The notes under the pieces: generated by a model
Told to the model about the DNA's origin: nothing
Database searches by the model: none
Seen by the model: only the letters and a program-made list of their open reading frames with translations
Translations under genes and position numbers: made by a program
Source: Falciphora oryzae
Taxonomy: Eukaryota; Ascomycota; Sordariomycetes; Magnaporthales; Magnaporthaceae
NCBI GenBank assembly: GCA_000733355.1
Contig: JNVV01000067.1
Span: 139,944-203,943 of the forward strand
Length of the DNA: 64,000 bases
Reading direction: 5' to 3'
In this document: piece by piece, positions 36,439-47,615 of the stretch
How positions within the stretch are numbered: position 1 is the stretch's first letter
Layout: each line of letters begins with the position of its first letter

Positions 36439-38194
36439 ATGCCGGGCATTCTGGTTGTGTTCCTGGTCTTGAACGGGGTGTACCTCGCTACCATTATGGT
36501 CCTCCGCCTGTTTCTGTCGCCGCTTGCCGACATCCCTGGACCCAAGCTGGCGGCGCTGACGTACTGGTACCAGTCCTACTATGAGTTCTTCCCCCACCGT
36601 GGCCAGTTCCTCTTCAAATGCGACGAGCTGCATAAGAAGTACGGCCCCGTCGTCCGCATCGGACCGGACGAAGTGCACATCAACGACCCATACTTTTACA
36701 ACGAGGCGTACGGCACCTCGATCCGCCGGCGCCACAAGTCGCCCGTCTACTTTTGGATGGGTGGCATGGGCTCCTTTGGTGACCAGAGCATGTTCGGGAC
36801 CCTCGACCACGACCTTCACCGCCTCAGGAGGAACGCTCTCGGGGCATACTTTAGCAAGCGCAAGGTGCGTGAGCTCGAGCCGAGGCTGAGGGCCAAGGTG
36901 CTCCTGCTCCGCCAGAGACTGCTCGAAAGGGCCGGTCGCGGCTCTGTCAACATCCGGGATGCCTTTGGTGCCCTCACTCTCGGTACGTCCCTTTTTTTTC
37001 TTTCCTTTATTTTTTTCGTGGGCATAACATGACGCTTTTCTTGGTCTCTCGCGGGCAAGAATTCAGGCAACCAACACTGACTAACTTGATTTAACTGCCT
37101 ACCTACGTATTCGGCACACAGATGTCATCTCCATGTACTGCCTCGGCCGCAGCCTCGGCGCGCTAGACCGCCCCGATCTGGGACGCAAATGGAGCGACCT
37201 GATCCACATGGCCATCAAGATGAACCCCTTCGCCCGGGCCTTCCCCTTCGTCGCCAGGAGGATGCTGCTCATGCCACAGTGGATGACCAGCTGGAGCACC
37301 ACCTTCCTGGGCGCCACCGAGTTCCTGGACCTGGCCAACGACCTGACGCGCACGGCCATGAGTGAGGCCCTCGCCGACAAGGCCAGCGGCAAGCTGACGA
37401 CGGCGGACGACGCGGACTACCGCACGGTGCTGCACTCCATGATCCAGAACGAGGCCCTGCCCGAGAGCGAAAAGTCCTTCACGCGCCTCGCCAACGACAG
37501 CCTGATCCTCATCGCGGCCGGCTACGTGACCACCAGCAGCACCCTCAGCGTGACGCTGTACCACATCCTGACCAGGAGCGACGTGCGGGCGCGCCTGTTG
37601 GCGGAGCTCCGGCGCACCGTGATGCCGTCGCCGACCTCGCCGCTGCCGTCGGTCACGGATCTGGAACGGCTGCCCTACCTGACCGCCGTCGTGCACGAGG
37701 GCACGCGCATCGCGCACGGCGTGCCGGGCAGGCTAGTCCGAATCGCGCCCGACGAGGACCTGCACTACCGGTCGCGCGACGGCCGCTTCGCCTACCGCAT
37801 CCCCAGCGGCACCACCTTTTCGCAGTCCACGTACCTGATTCACACCAACGAGGACATCTACCCGCGGCCCTTCGAGTTCGAGCCCGGACGCTACTACCGG
37901 GAGCCCGACGCCGCGGGCTCCGGCGACGGCGGCGGCGGCGAGGACCAGCAGCAGCCCACCGAGGCGCAGCGACGGCTGGTGCCCTTTGGCAAGGGGACGC
38001 GCCAGTGCGCGGCCACGAACCTGGCCTATGCCGAGCTCTACCTGGCCATCGCCGCCGTCGTCGGCACCCTGGACATGGAGGTCGCCCCTGGGATCATGGC
38101 CAAGCACGCCACCATCTCGAGCGAGTTCTTCGCCGGCCTCTTGCCGGACAAGCCAGGCATCAGGGTCAACGTGATTGGGGAGCTCAAGGCCTAG
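36439..38194 (+). CDS. Cytochrome P450 monooxygenase 1
   Basis: Two exons, 36439-36982 and 37122-38194, 538 residues. The 139-bp intron has a GTACGT donor and a CACAG acceptor, phase 1. An N-terminal membrane anchor (about 3-28) is followed by the proline-rich hinge IPGPK, so it is expected on the ER membrane. P450 signatures are the I-helix AGYVTTSS (near 314), a K-helix EGTR (near 374), a PERF-region FEFEPGRYY, and the heme-binding FGKGTRQC with Cys near 477. A Gly/Asp/Gln-rich insert lies just before the heme motif. It is divergent from the PKS-NRPS, so it should be a tailoring oxidase of the polyketide part. The position oxidised cannot be inferred. Convergent with the Diels-Alderase gene. 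Confidence 0.9.
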
Positions 38195-39025
38195 AAGGCC
38201 GGCGATCAAGCCTACGAATCCCGTGAACCCAATCCATCCAAGGGCGGTGCGCGGAGGGCCTTGGGGGACATCGCCAAATGTTACAAACACTCTGCATCCA
38301 TGCATTCTAATTACGTTTAGCGACTCGTTAATCTTTTTTAACGAATAACCTTGCATTCTTGAGAAACAAAAATGCCCAAGTGACTCGTATCTTTGAGCGA
38401 GCCAAGGATTTCGACCAAGACCATGTAGTGCTCCAAAATGATGATACAACCGGCGGACAAAAGTACCGCTCCGTTTTCAAATTTCCGCTCCAGACTGAAC
38501 ATCAACCTTCTATTTCAACGCACGACTGCACAATCAATTCTGATTCAATTCCTATAAGAATTTGACATACGGATAAACAGAAGCAGTGGATTGCGTATAT
38601 ATTTTCTGTCTATTTTTTCCTCTTACCTTTGCGACCCAGATCATCCATAAAGCCTGCCCCTAAGGGAGGTTTTGCGGGGTAGGAAAAAAATCGAAGCGAT
38701 ACTTTTGTCCTCCCACTGTACATACAATTCTAATGGTGTAGGTCCGACTCTGTTGATTAACACCTGTCGACACGGCCGGCAATATCCACAGCTTATCCAG
38801 CTGAACAGCCTGTTTGTTCGCCTAATTTGCACCGCCCCGGGACCTGTCTCCGCACATGTGTGTACCAAATCCAACAGGTGAAGGAACAGTTGCTGAACGG
38901 AAGTTTCCATTGGATGGTAGTTGCCAATACGTAAAACAACTATCGCCGACGACTACATCAAATTCTTCTCGGGGGCCGGCCCAGCCGCCGCCCCTGTTCC
39001 CTTTGTCCTTCACACGCGCTCGTTT
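38195..39025. other. Convergent intergenic region
   Basis: About 0.83 kb between the 3' ends of the first P450 and the Diels-Alderase gene. It is relatively AT-rich in its first 400 bases. No gene, repeat or RNA was recognised. Confidence 0.5.
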
Positions 39026-40456
39026 TTATGTATTGGTGCCCAGGATGTTAATGTATCCAAACGAAAGAGTCACAAGAAGCATGCATACGAAAAAGTAGAC
39101 CTTTGCAAAACCCTCTGGAATGATAGTTTTCGTTAGCAAACCGAAGCCGTGAAGGGGACAAAATGGTGGAGATAAATGGATGCAGAACGGCGCAAGCACA
39201 GAAGAGGAACGAAAAAAAAACTCACGGGGTAACCTGCAAATGTCAGTGAACTGGACTCCCGCGTACACTTCCTCTCCCACCTTACCGCCGGAAATCTGGC
39301 CGAGGAAGGCGCTAAGGCCGTACTTGCTGCCGCCAAAATCGGCGTCAAACGACGAACGTTTGAACGTCAGCTCGAACCTATACTCCTCACCGGGCTCGCC
39401 TGTCGAGTAGTGCAGTATGGCGCCGGTGCTCTTGTCGTCAAAGCGGCCGGAGAGCCCGGTGTTGTAAACGGGGAGCCACCTGACGCGCTTCTGCTGCTGC
39501 TGCTTCTCGCCCATGCCGTTGGTCTTGGCAAGGATGCTGCTGCTGCTGCTGCTGGAGTAAGTCGCCGGTCGTGCCAAGACGGCCGGCAGCGGGTCCGACT
39601 CCCGGTAGACCTCGAGTGCACCAAAGTGCTTCTTGCCGTCCTTGGCGACGTAGCCGCTCGAGTAGATGGTGCCGTCGGTGCCCCAGTACTCCATGCACGT
39701 GACGCTCCAGGGCCCCGCGACGCCGCGGCAGACGCGCCAGCCGAGCGTGGTGTCGAACCAGGAGCCGGCGGCCCACGTGTGCATGTGGCCGCCGACGCCT
39801 CGGAAGCGGAGCGGGCGGCCCCGGACGACCAGGTCCGCCTCGAACGTGGCCGTCGGGATGACCTGGACCAGGTGGATTTTGGGCAGCAGTTCGGTCGAGG
39901 CGGTCCGGCCCGTCCCCTCGCCCACCTCGTCCTGCGTCTCGCCGCCGGGGTACATGGGCGGCGAGAGGGCGGCGAGGGTGAAGTGGCCGCTGACCATGGG
40001 CGTGTCCATCTCGACGCTGGCCCGGGTGCCGTCGGCGGCGATGATGTGCCTGTAGGCCTTGTCCGGGGCCGTCCAGGCGCCCTTGACCTGGGCCGCGCCG
40101 CGGCCGGTGGTGGCGGAGTCGCCGCCGGCCGCCCCGGCCGACAAGGAGGTGTCCTCAACCACGGCCTCGGCCATCCAGTCGACGTGGTTGAAGTGCGTGC
40201 CGTCCGAGAAGGTCACGTCCAGCTGCACGCGCAGGTGGCCCTGGCCCAGCACGGCATAGCTGGCATCGCGCGCCAAGGTGAAGACGACGCCGGACTTGCC
40301 GTCGTCGGCCACGCTGTCGAAATACCACTGCTCGAACACGGGTCCCTTGATGCCCGAAATGCGCCAGGCGGCCAGCGCGTCGGCCGAGGACGTGGAGAAG
40401 TCGATCCGCTTCTCCTTTTGATAGGCCGTGACGTGGTTGACCCGGGAATTGACCAT
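39026..40456 (-). CDS. Lipocalin-like Diels-Alderase (CcsF/PyiF/Fsa2-type family) with hydrophobic C-terminal tail
   Basis: Two exons, 40456-39226 and 39114-39026, 439 residues. The 111-bp intron has a GTGAGT donor, a GCTAAC branch site and a TTCCAG acceptor. ATG 40456 is the first ATG in frame. The sequence has the double beta-barrel (hydroxyneurosporene-synthase/AttH-like) character of PKS-NRPS pericyclases: FEQWYFDSV near the start, HFNHVDWMAE, the GGHMHTWAAGSWFDT stretch and CMEYWGTDG. In cytochalasan pathways such proteins perform the intramolecular [4+2] cycloaddition that makes the isoindolone and macrocycle (family knowledge). Low-complexity Ser and Gln runs sit at about 39490-39560. 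Odd: exon 2 encodes a strongly hydrophobic segment (VYFFVCMLLVTLSFGYI) that could be a membrane tail. The intron is a multiple of three and stop-free, so reading through also keeps the frame. Confidence 0.82.
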   Translation of the reverse strand: MVNSRVNHVTAYQKEKRIDFSTSSADALAAWRISGIKGPVFEQWYFDSVADDGKSGVVFTLARDASYAVLGQGHLRVQLDVTFSDGTHFNHVDWMAEAVVEDTSLSAGAAGGDSATTGRGAAQVKGAWTAPDKAYRHIIAADGTRASVEMDTPMVSGHFTLAALSPPMYPGGETQDEVGEGTGRTASTELLPKIHLVQVIPTATFEADLVVRGRPLRFRGVGGHMHTWAAGSWFDTTLGWRVCRGVAGPWSVTCMEYWGTDGTIYSSGYVAKDGKKHFGALEVYRESDPLPAVLARPATYSSSSSSSILAKTNGMGEKQQQQKRVRWLPVYNTGLSGRFDDKSTGAILHYSTGEPGEEYRFELTFKRSSFDADFGGSKYGLSAFLGQISGGKVGEEVYAGVQFTDICRLPREFFFRSSSVLAPFCIHLSPPFCPLHGFGLLTKTIIPEGFAKVYFFVCMLLVTLSFGYINILGTNT

Positions 40457-41373
40457 CCTGGCGAGAGGTCGGATGCGGACGCGGACGGGTGCTCCAAGTT
40501 TCGGCACGAAGGGGTTGTTGTGATCAGGAGCCTAGTCCAGCGCAGGAGTGTGCCGGTGGCCGCGCGCAAGGAGGGATTTGTAGCTAAACGGGGGTATTGC
40601 TGTTGACGGCTAGGAGCCCAAAGCTCGTCGTATATCCAAGAAGTGCCTGCGGGACGGCGTGGTGGAAAATCGCCACACTGCAGCTTTTCCTCCTCTTCCT
40701 CGTTCTCGTCCTCCTTTTTCCTCCTCCTTTCACACTCAACCTACCTAGTACCTACCCGCCATGCCCGTTCCTTCATCATGACTCGGCTCAAGGGCAAATT
40801 CCTTTACGATTTCGCTCGTGCCCATCCGTTCGGCTTCAGGTAAAAGTCACCGAACAGGGGACAGTCCTGCTGATACGCTATGTAACCCCCGAGTGGGCTG
40901 TTTATAAGCAGGAGAGTGCGGGGCGCGGCCCGCTAAACTCGTGAACCCCTCCACCGCTGAGGACCGCGCATTCCGGCCAATGGGATCCGAAAACATCGAC
41001 CTATTCGGGCAACTGCCGTAGTCGTGTTTTCGGGCAAGCCACAGCCGAATCAACATGAACACAAGGCCGATTGCACAACCTGCCGCTGGCCCAATCCGCG
41101 TGTCTTGGCCGGTGTTCAGTTTTTACTTCCTGCCGCCTCGGGCCTCCGCTCGGGGTAACTGGGGCTCTTGAGCATTGATGCGGCCGTTGTCGGTTTTTTG
41201 TAAGCCAGCTATTCGGGGACATTGCACTAGGTGGACGCACCCATTCCTGTAACTTTTAAAGAAACCTCCCTCTCGGCCTTTTTTTTTCCTTAACATTTGT
41301 TCCACAGCCTTCTTTGCACACTCAAATCGAACACCGGAGCATCGATCAGGCGCCGTTTGAACCATTGTCCGTC
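40457..41373. promoter_or_regulatory. Bidirectional promoter region, Diels-Alderase / P450 2
   Basis: A 917-bp divergent region with AAAAGTCACCGAA at 40842-40854, matching the cluster promoter consensus. CCTA-type simple repeats lie near 40738-40760. No other gene was seen. Confidence 0.5.
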
Positions 41374-43389
41374 ATGGCCACCATCCTTCCAGTCAGCACA
41401 GCCTGGCTTCAAAACCAGCTTCTAAACAGACATAATACTGTCGAATTTGACCAAAGCATCATCACTTTAACCTTGCTGGCTCTTATCCTCGTGCCCCTCA
41501 TCGCAAAAGTCCTTGTCGGCGGCGGTGCTAAGGCAACTAAGGTCCCGCTCATTAATCCGCCCGGGCTGTTCCAGCTGGTGACCCAAAAGAGATTCGAGTT
41601 TGTCCGGGAGGGTAGCGAACTCTTACGCGAAGGCCGGCGGCGCTTTCCCGGCAAACCCTTCGCCCTCATCACCAACGTCAACCCCGTCACCGTCCTTCCC
41701 CCAAACAGGGCCAAAGAGGTTAATGACCTGCCAACGCTTAGTTTCCGAAAGGCTGTTAGCTCAGTAAGGCACCTTTCCCCTTCTTTCCTTCGTCCGCTAA
41801 TAGCCGCCACGCCGGGGCCGAGCGGGGCGCCCGCTGAGAAACATACCGCTTGAAACTGACAGTTCTATGTTGTTCTTTGCGAACTACAGGACGTACCCCC
41901 CGGCCTGGCCGGGTTTGGGTTCTACCGCCTGCTTGAACACCCTACCGAGATGGTGCAGAAAGTGATCACAAAGCACCTAACGAAGCGGCTGAGTAAGTTT
42001 CTAGCGCGTGACATCTAGGCGTTGCGAGCTGTGGCGGCTTCAAGAGGTATGATTGCTAACCCGAACGATCTCCGCGGCCTTTCAAAGACACCGTTACGGA
42101 ACCCCTCGCTTTGGAAACCTCGTTCGCGGTCGCGAAAATCTTGGGCAACAAGCCCGGTGAGCCCCCGCCTCCGCGTCCTCCTGCCGCACCTTCAATGGCA
42201 CGAAGCGATTCTTCCCAAACTAACGAGCCGTGATCGCCAAGACTGGTTCGAGGTCACAATCCAAGAGGCTGCCCTCGACATTGTAGCCCGGCTTTCCTCG
42301 CGCGTCTTTTTGGGATCCGATGTCTGCCGCGACGAAAAATGGCTGGAAATTACAAAAAACTACACCATGGTGCAAAACCAAGGCGTCTACACCATGCGGC
42401 TGTTCCCAAAATTCTTCCGCCCGATCGTGTACCTTTTCGACCCGAGCTGCAGGAAGACGAGGCAACTGTACTATCGAGCGCGCGACATCGTTGAGCCCGT
42501 AGTCGCGAAGCGGCGCAAGGAGCGGCAGCTACCTGACGCGGCGCCGGCGCCCGTATACAACGACGCCATTGAATGGGCCGAGTCCGAAGCGGCGGGAATG
42601 GCATACGACCCAACCGACTTCCAGCTCATCCTTTCGTTTGCGGCCATCCACACAACTACGGACCTAATATGCCAAACGATGGTTCAGTTGACCGCGGACC
42701 CGAAAAATGTCGAAGCGCTGAGGGAGGAAATGCTGGAGGTTCTACCGACGGGCGGGTGGAAAAAAGCCTCCATCGCGCGCCTGAAGCTGCTGGATAGCGC
42801 CATCAAAGAAGCCCAAAGGCTCAAGCCCATCATGATGCGTAGGTTTTACTCCTCCAGTCGTAGGTCATGTGCTGTTTTCAGTCTTTCCGCCAACTGCCGG
42901 GATCGCAGCTAACCGAACGGCTCAATTTCGTCAGTTAACATGGTCCGTAGAGCAACCGCAGACGTTAAGCTAAACGACGGAATCATCGTGCCAAAGGGAG
43001 GAGTAGTGGTTGTGGACTCGGCCAACCTTCACAATCCGGAGCTGTACGAAAACCCACACAAGTACAACATGTACCGGTTCGCCGACATGCGCAAACAGCC
43101 AGGCGCCGAGAACAAAGCCCAATTAGTTTCGCTGGCGCCGGAGCATTTGCCATTCGGGTACGGGAAATATGCATGCCCCGGCCGCTTCTTCGCCGCCAAC
43201 GAGGTCAAGATGGCGCTGTGTCACATGCTGCTCAAATACGACTGGGAGCTCGCGCCAGGCACCTCGCTGGAGCCCAAGTGGTTCGGAACCGACCCTTACG
43301 TCGACCCACGGGCCAAATTGCTGTGCCGCCGGAGGAAGGAGGAGATCGACCTGGACAATCTCGAGGTCGACTATAAGGCCGAGGAGTAG
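41374..43389 (+). CDS. Cytochrome P450 monooxygenase 2
   Basis: Five exons: 41374-41763, 41890-41992, 42088-42156, 42242-42838, 42935-43389, giving 537 residues. Donors are GTAAGG, GTAAGT, GTGAGC and GTAGGT. Intron 3 uses a CTAAC branch site and a CCAAG acceptor that restores the family motif DWFEV...DIVARLSSR. The N-terminal membrane helix lies at about residues 27-49. The I-helix is AAIHTTTD, the K-helix ExxR is EAQR, and the heme motif is FGYGKYACPG with Cys near 467. It is the last gene of the cluster on the right, sharing a promoter with the Diels-Alderase. A late oxidative tailoring role is inferred. It belongs to the branch with HTTT in the I-helix that is common in PKS-NRPS and terpenoid clusters. 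Confidence 0.87.
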
Positions 43390-43840
43390 GGCATGCCCCA
43401 GGACCTTTTTTTTTTTCTTGGTTCAAGGGAGGACTCATGGGGCACGGCCTGCGCAATCTTGACGTTGGGCAGGCGGTCCTGGACTCTCCCGCGCGCGGGA
43501 GGCGGGTGTGGACGGGTCGTACGAGGGATCGTCGCGGTTGGGCGAGCGGCGCGTCGAGAAAACCGCGTGTTTTCCAGGACTGCTAGAGGGTTATGCGTGC
43601 TGAGGCCCAAAATGATGGCGGTGGGTAATGTAGTGGTGGTATTTCTGTGGGGGAGGCCAAGACTTGCTTCTGTTTGCAGCCGGGAGCCGGGACTGTTTCT
43701 GCTTGTCAGGGAATGTCGTGTCCACGGCCTTATAAACCCCGGCCAAACGCCTAGCTAGACTCCCGCTTGCAAACGACCCTGTCGATAGGCAGCACCGCTG
43801 ATTTTGTTTTGAAACTTTCGGCGTTTATTCGACGTTTCCG
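43390..43840. other. Intergenic region at the right end of the cluster
   Basis: About 450 bp after the second P450, with a T-run at 43407-43418. No gene was recognised. This is the likely right border of the metabolite cluster. Confidence 0.4.
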
Positions 43841-45020
43841 ACCGGTGCGCTCGTCACGACCCGCATCTCGGCGGGACTCACGGCAGCATCGGCGTCGCGC
43901 GAGAAGCGCCCTACACGCCACTCGTACCCTCGAGCGATCCCTACGTATTCGCGAGAGCCTGGGACGCGGAGAGCAGCAGCGTCGGCTGCACCATCGACCA
44001 GAAACTCAGCAACGGGAGCTTCTTTTGCTCGTGGGTGTGGCACGGGGGCTCACCTCAACAGCGGGCGTTCAAGCTCATGGACGGCATCAATGTGAACTCC
44101 CCCGACGTCTTTGCCTACGCGGGCCTCGGCGTGGCGGTTCACTTTCGGCCACAGGAGCACCGCTGACGCTGTACGTCGCCCAGCGCGCCGGATACGGCTT
44201 CGGGGATCATCTCGTCCTCGACCGACGGTGCCGGCGCCGCCGTCATGACGTTGAAGTCGGACGGCGCAGCATCTCCAAGACGCTCACCAAGGACGCCGTC
44301 TACATGCTGAAGCACCAGTGACCGCGCGGAGGGGTCGGGGCAGGCCACTCACATCATCGGGGGCGGCAAACTCCAACTATGCGCAATGGGTCGCGTTCGG
44401 CGTGGGCTGGAACATCGAGCCCGTGGTACGGGGGCTGAAAGTACTCGGTCCAGTGCGACATCGACGCCCGGAACGGCGTCTTCGGGTACAGGAACGTCAC
44501 CCTCGCCGTCGGTAGGGGAACACTGGAACCGCTCCATGTCGGGGGAGGTGGCGTTCGACCGCTTCCTCTCGTCTTCGGGATCCCGCAGCCCCCGGATAAG
44601 TCAGCCATCAGCGACGCGCTATTGGCCACCGTTGCGACCGCGCCTTACTTCACGGCGTACGAGGACGGCGGCGCGGGCTGGGCGCCAGTCGTTCGTGAAC
44701 CTCATCAGCCGGTTCGGGGACTACGGGGCACCCTGTCGACGAATGTGACCGTCAAGCGCCCTTGGCTTTCCCGGATCCTTCGAACGCCTTGGATGACGTC
44801 TTGGGTCTTGTCGGGGGCCCGGCTGTCGTCCTGGTCCGTGTTGAACGTGTCCCTCGTCCCTACAAGCGGCTTCGCCCGAGTCTCGTACCTACGGGTGGGC
44901 TCGGGCAAACATTTGCAATTGCGTATGCCGTCGTGCCCATGGTCCTCAGATGGATCATGATCGGGCTTTTGGTCAAAAGGAAAAGAGACTGGAACCGGAG
45001 TGGAAATCGTCCGGACTGAC
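43841..45020 (+). pseudogene. Frameshifted unidentified protein-coding remnant
   Basis: Protein-like stretches on the plus strand change frame several times. Around 43850-44166 one reads DPYVFARAWDAESSS, then VNSPDVFAYAGLGVAVHF and a stop. A neighbouring frame follows with LYVAQRAGYGFGDH. Near 44366-44430 one reads SNYAQWVAFGVGWNIEP, then in another frame CDIDARNGVFGYRNVTLAVG (44450-44515), and later YAVVPMVLRWIMIGL (about 44925-44970), which looks like a membrane segment. No single frame is long enough and no intron arrangement obviously repairs it. I do not recognise the family. A decayed gene is the simplest reading; a gene with many introns is the alternative. Confidence 0.4.
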
Positions 45021-45787
45021 GAGCCGCCTGGATGTTGATCACTGGCCCGTTCGCCCAACGACATTCTAAGGTGGCCATGGCCGTGGCTAAGACATGGATA
45101 GTCTTTGACACATCCCCGCACTTGATCTTGAAAGTGTTACCGCGGGGTACCTTTGCGTGGTTGGCCACTGTTTGCCTTGCCCAATACGAAGCCGTCCAAA
45201 TCCGTCCTGTCGACGACCATGATTGCGAGGGTAGCTTCCAAGTGAAATCCAAAGCCTATTATCGATCCGCGCCGAGGCTCAGCATACCGCGTGCGCCAAT
45301 CTACCGTCCATCTCCCAACAACTTCATCACTTGCCAAGCTCTCCAATATCAACCATGGGCGTCAAACCCAGCCAAAAGGGTGATGTCGAGCATTCGGCCG
45401 AGCACTACCAACGACGTCGTGAAAAGTTGGTTGATCGAGGAACCGTAAAGAAGCCACATTCTGACTCCACAAAGATTAACAAATACGGAGTATTGTGCAA
45501 ATGGACAAAGTAAGCAACACTTCACTCGAGAACAAATTATTTTAAACGATAAAAACCTAATAACGTGGTTCACCACCGAGTGCCACAAACCACCGAGTGC
45601 CACACTTACAGCCGACCTCCAGTCAATCGACGCGCATGCCAACCCAACAACGCCAGCAACCCATTCAAACTACTCAGAACTATATACATTAGACATTTCT
45701 ACTTCCTTTTGACAAGTGCGCGCATTGTGTCCGGTTTTGCCGCAAGTGCCACATCGCCGACGAGTTATCGTCGCCCTCCTTTCCTAA

Positions 45788-46072
45788 TGTAACAAGGGGT
45801 CAAAGACGGCTTGGAGAAGGATCTCTATATTGCAGATAATCTTTCTATGGGCTCAAGAGATGCTTGAGGAAGAAGGAATCTTTCCTGGAGGACATAGGAG
45901 ATGGCAGGGTTTATATAAACCACCCTGTGATCCGTGCGAAGTATTGAATACATGATTCACACTGCCCCTCCGGCCTTCAGCCTTTGGGCCTCGGGGCCGT
46001 TGGGCACCTATACCGGTTCCCGGACCTTCTGTGGGGCCGATTAGGTGAGTCCACAGGTTCTTCCGTGTGACA
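45788..46072. mobile_element. Solo LTR (285 bp) inside the Pot2-like element
   Basis: Begins TGTAACAAGGGG, ends TTCCGTGTGACA (TG...CA), and is flanked by a 5-bp duplication CCTAA (45783-45787 and 46073-46077). The same LTR recurs at 49229-49813. No internal retrotransposon region remains, so it arose by LTR-LTR recombination. Confidence 0.9.
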
Positions 46073-46073
46073 C

Positions 46074-47615
46074 CTAACCCCTATAATCGCGCATTTTTTG
46101 CTGTAACTGCCTATTTAGCTCCTGCTGGTCCAAAACATCTCGTACCTCGTCGATGGTAAGTGACCCTCCAAATCGGACACGTGTTTTTTTGGCCTTCCGG
46201 CGTTTGCTTAGTGCTTCGTTCGCCCTTCGTAGCTTAAAGCACTTTTCCTTTAAAAGGTTGACCCGATGCATGATTGCTTTGGCCCCTTTCGCAAACTGGT
46301 CCACAGCCGCTAGCATAGATGTCGGAGAGCTGCTTTGGTGATTGGAAATTCGAGTTTTGATGTGTTTAGATTGCGAAGTTGCTTTACTGGCTGTTTTAGG
46401 CGTTTTGGAGGTCCAAAGTTCGGGGTCGTTTAGGGGCGTTTTCGGGGGAGTTGGAGTTCGTAGCCTTACATCCAGCTTTTCCAAAACCGAATCCGGATTG
46501 AAAGGAGCAAGGCCAGCCTTTCGGAAGCCTTTTTGAATATTTCCTTCGGTTATGGAGTTAAAAAATGCCGCTTTAAACGCCGAAAGGAACTCGATTTTAG
46601 TTACGTGGCTAACGTGTAACCTTATTAGGTTTTCGATTTGTTAACCGTACGCCTGCTTTATTAGGCCGAAGCACCCGACGTTAAGCGGCTAAAGGAAGTG
46701 AAACGAATGCGGAGGCATGCAAAGCGTAATAATGTTATGTTTTTGGCAATAAAGCTCGAAATCCGTCGAGTGGTGGTTTTTGTGGCCGTTTAGCATTAAC
46801 AGACGATGGGACCCCGTGGAACGAGCTGCAGTGTGTTTGTCGAAATGCTGGATCCATTCCAAACCGAGTTCGTTCGTAATCCACCCGTTAGCGCTCGTTG
46901 CGATAACCTAATTGCGTGGAAGGTCGGTTTCCGAGTACCAATTGGCTAGGTGGTATTGCCTTTTAACGATGATGAAAGGAGGGACCGCCTAACCGTAACA
47001 GTTAACCTTTTAAATAACTGTGGCCCATTCCCGGTTGCCAGGCTGGACCAGCTTTGTTTTACTACGGCTTTCCGACGTTGTAATGACCATAACGGCGGCG
47101 ATTATGCCCATAAGGAAGCCGGTTTCGTCGAAGCTGTAGATGTCGTTATTTTGGATGCTATATTTAGCTACAGTGTTCCGTATAAGGTCGAACTACGCAG
47201 AAACGAGCTTGGGATTTTCGCATTTGTCCCTTTGGTAGTCGTATTTTCGAATCCAGCGCGTGCCGAGCTCCGGGCGGCGTTTAACGAACCTCGCGACCCA
47301 GTTGGTCCCGACGGTGGCCGCGTCGCGTTCGGCGAGCAGTCGGTTGGCCATATCCTTAACACCAGAAGGCCGGGGAGGGAATGCTCGCGAATCCAGCTCG
47401 AGTATGTACTTGATAAGCGCCTCCTTTTCGGATTCTGTCAATTTGCGACAGTTGGTTTTGCTGTCGCGTCGAGCAGGTTGACCGCGCTTCCGCCGGGCGA
47501 GAGTGGAAAAGTCAACTTCATAGATTTTGGCGGCGCTCCGGATGCTTAACTGTGGGTTCGATACAATCGCCTGAAGGGCTAGAACAATCTTGCGTTCGTC
47601 GCTTTTGTTTGCCAT
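46074..47615 (-). pseudogene. Pogo-family transposase pseudogene (RIP-inactivated)
   Basis: ATG 47615 opens 140 codons carrying the psq-type and CENP-B-type DNA-binding helices (IRSAAKIYEVDFSTLARR and NWVARFVKRRPEL). A TAG at 47193 follows where a Trp is expected. Reading on in the same frame gives the DDE region: SFDETGFLMGII (first Asp kept), QPGNREWATVI, then LLMLNGHKNHHS, where the second catalytic Asp is Asn (codon 46788-46790), then ITLCMPPHS, PLNVGCFG, and a C-terminal coiled/basic part ending at TAG 46074-46076. At least five internal stops, all explicable as C-to-T or G-to-A changes, make it non-functional. Confidence 0.88.

Noticed and set aside
39410..40606. 398-codon plus-strand frame opposite the Diels-Alderase
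   Set aside because: Shadow frame without start context or motifs; the minus strand reads as a known family.
45331..45354. Earlier non-ATG start for the captain-like N-terminus
   Set aside because: The upstream codon is TTG; ATG 45355 has a good context and is preferred.
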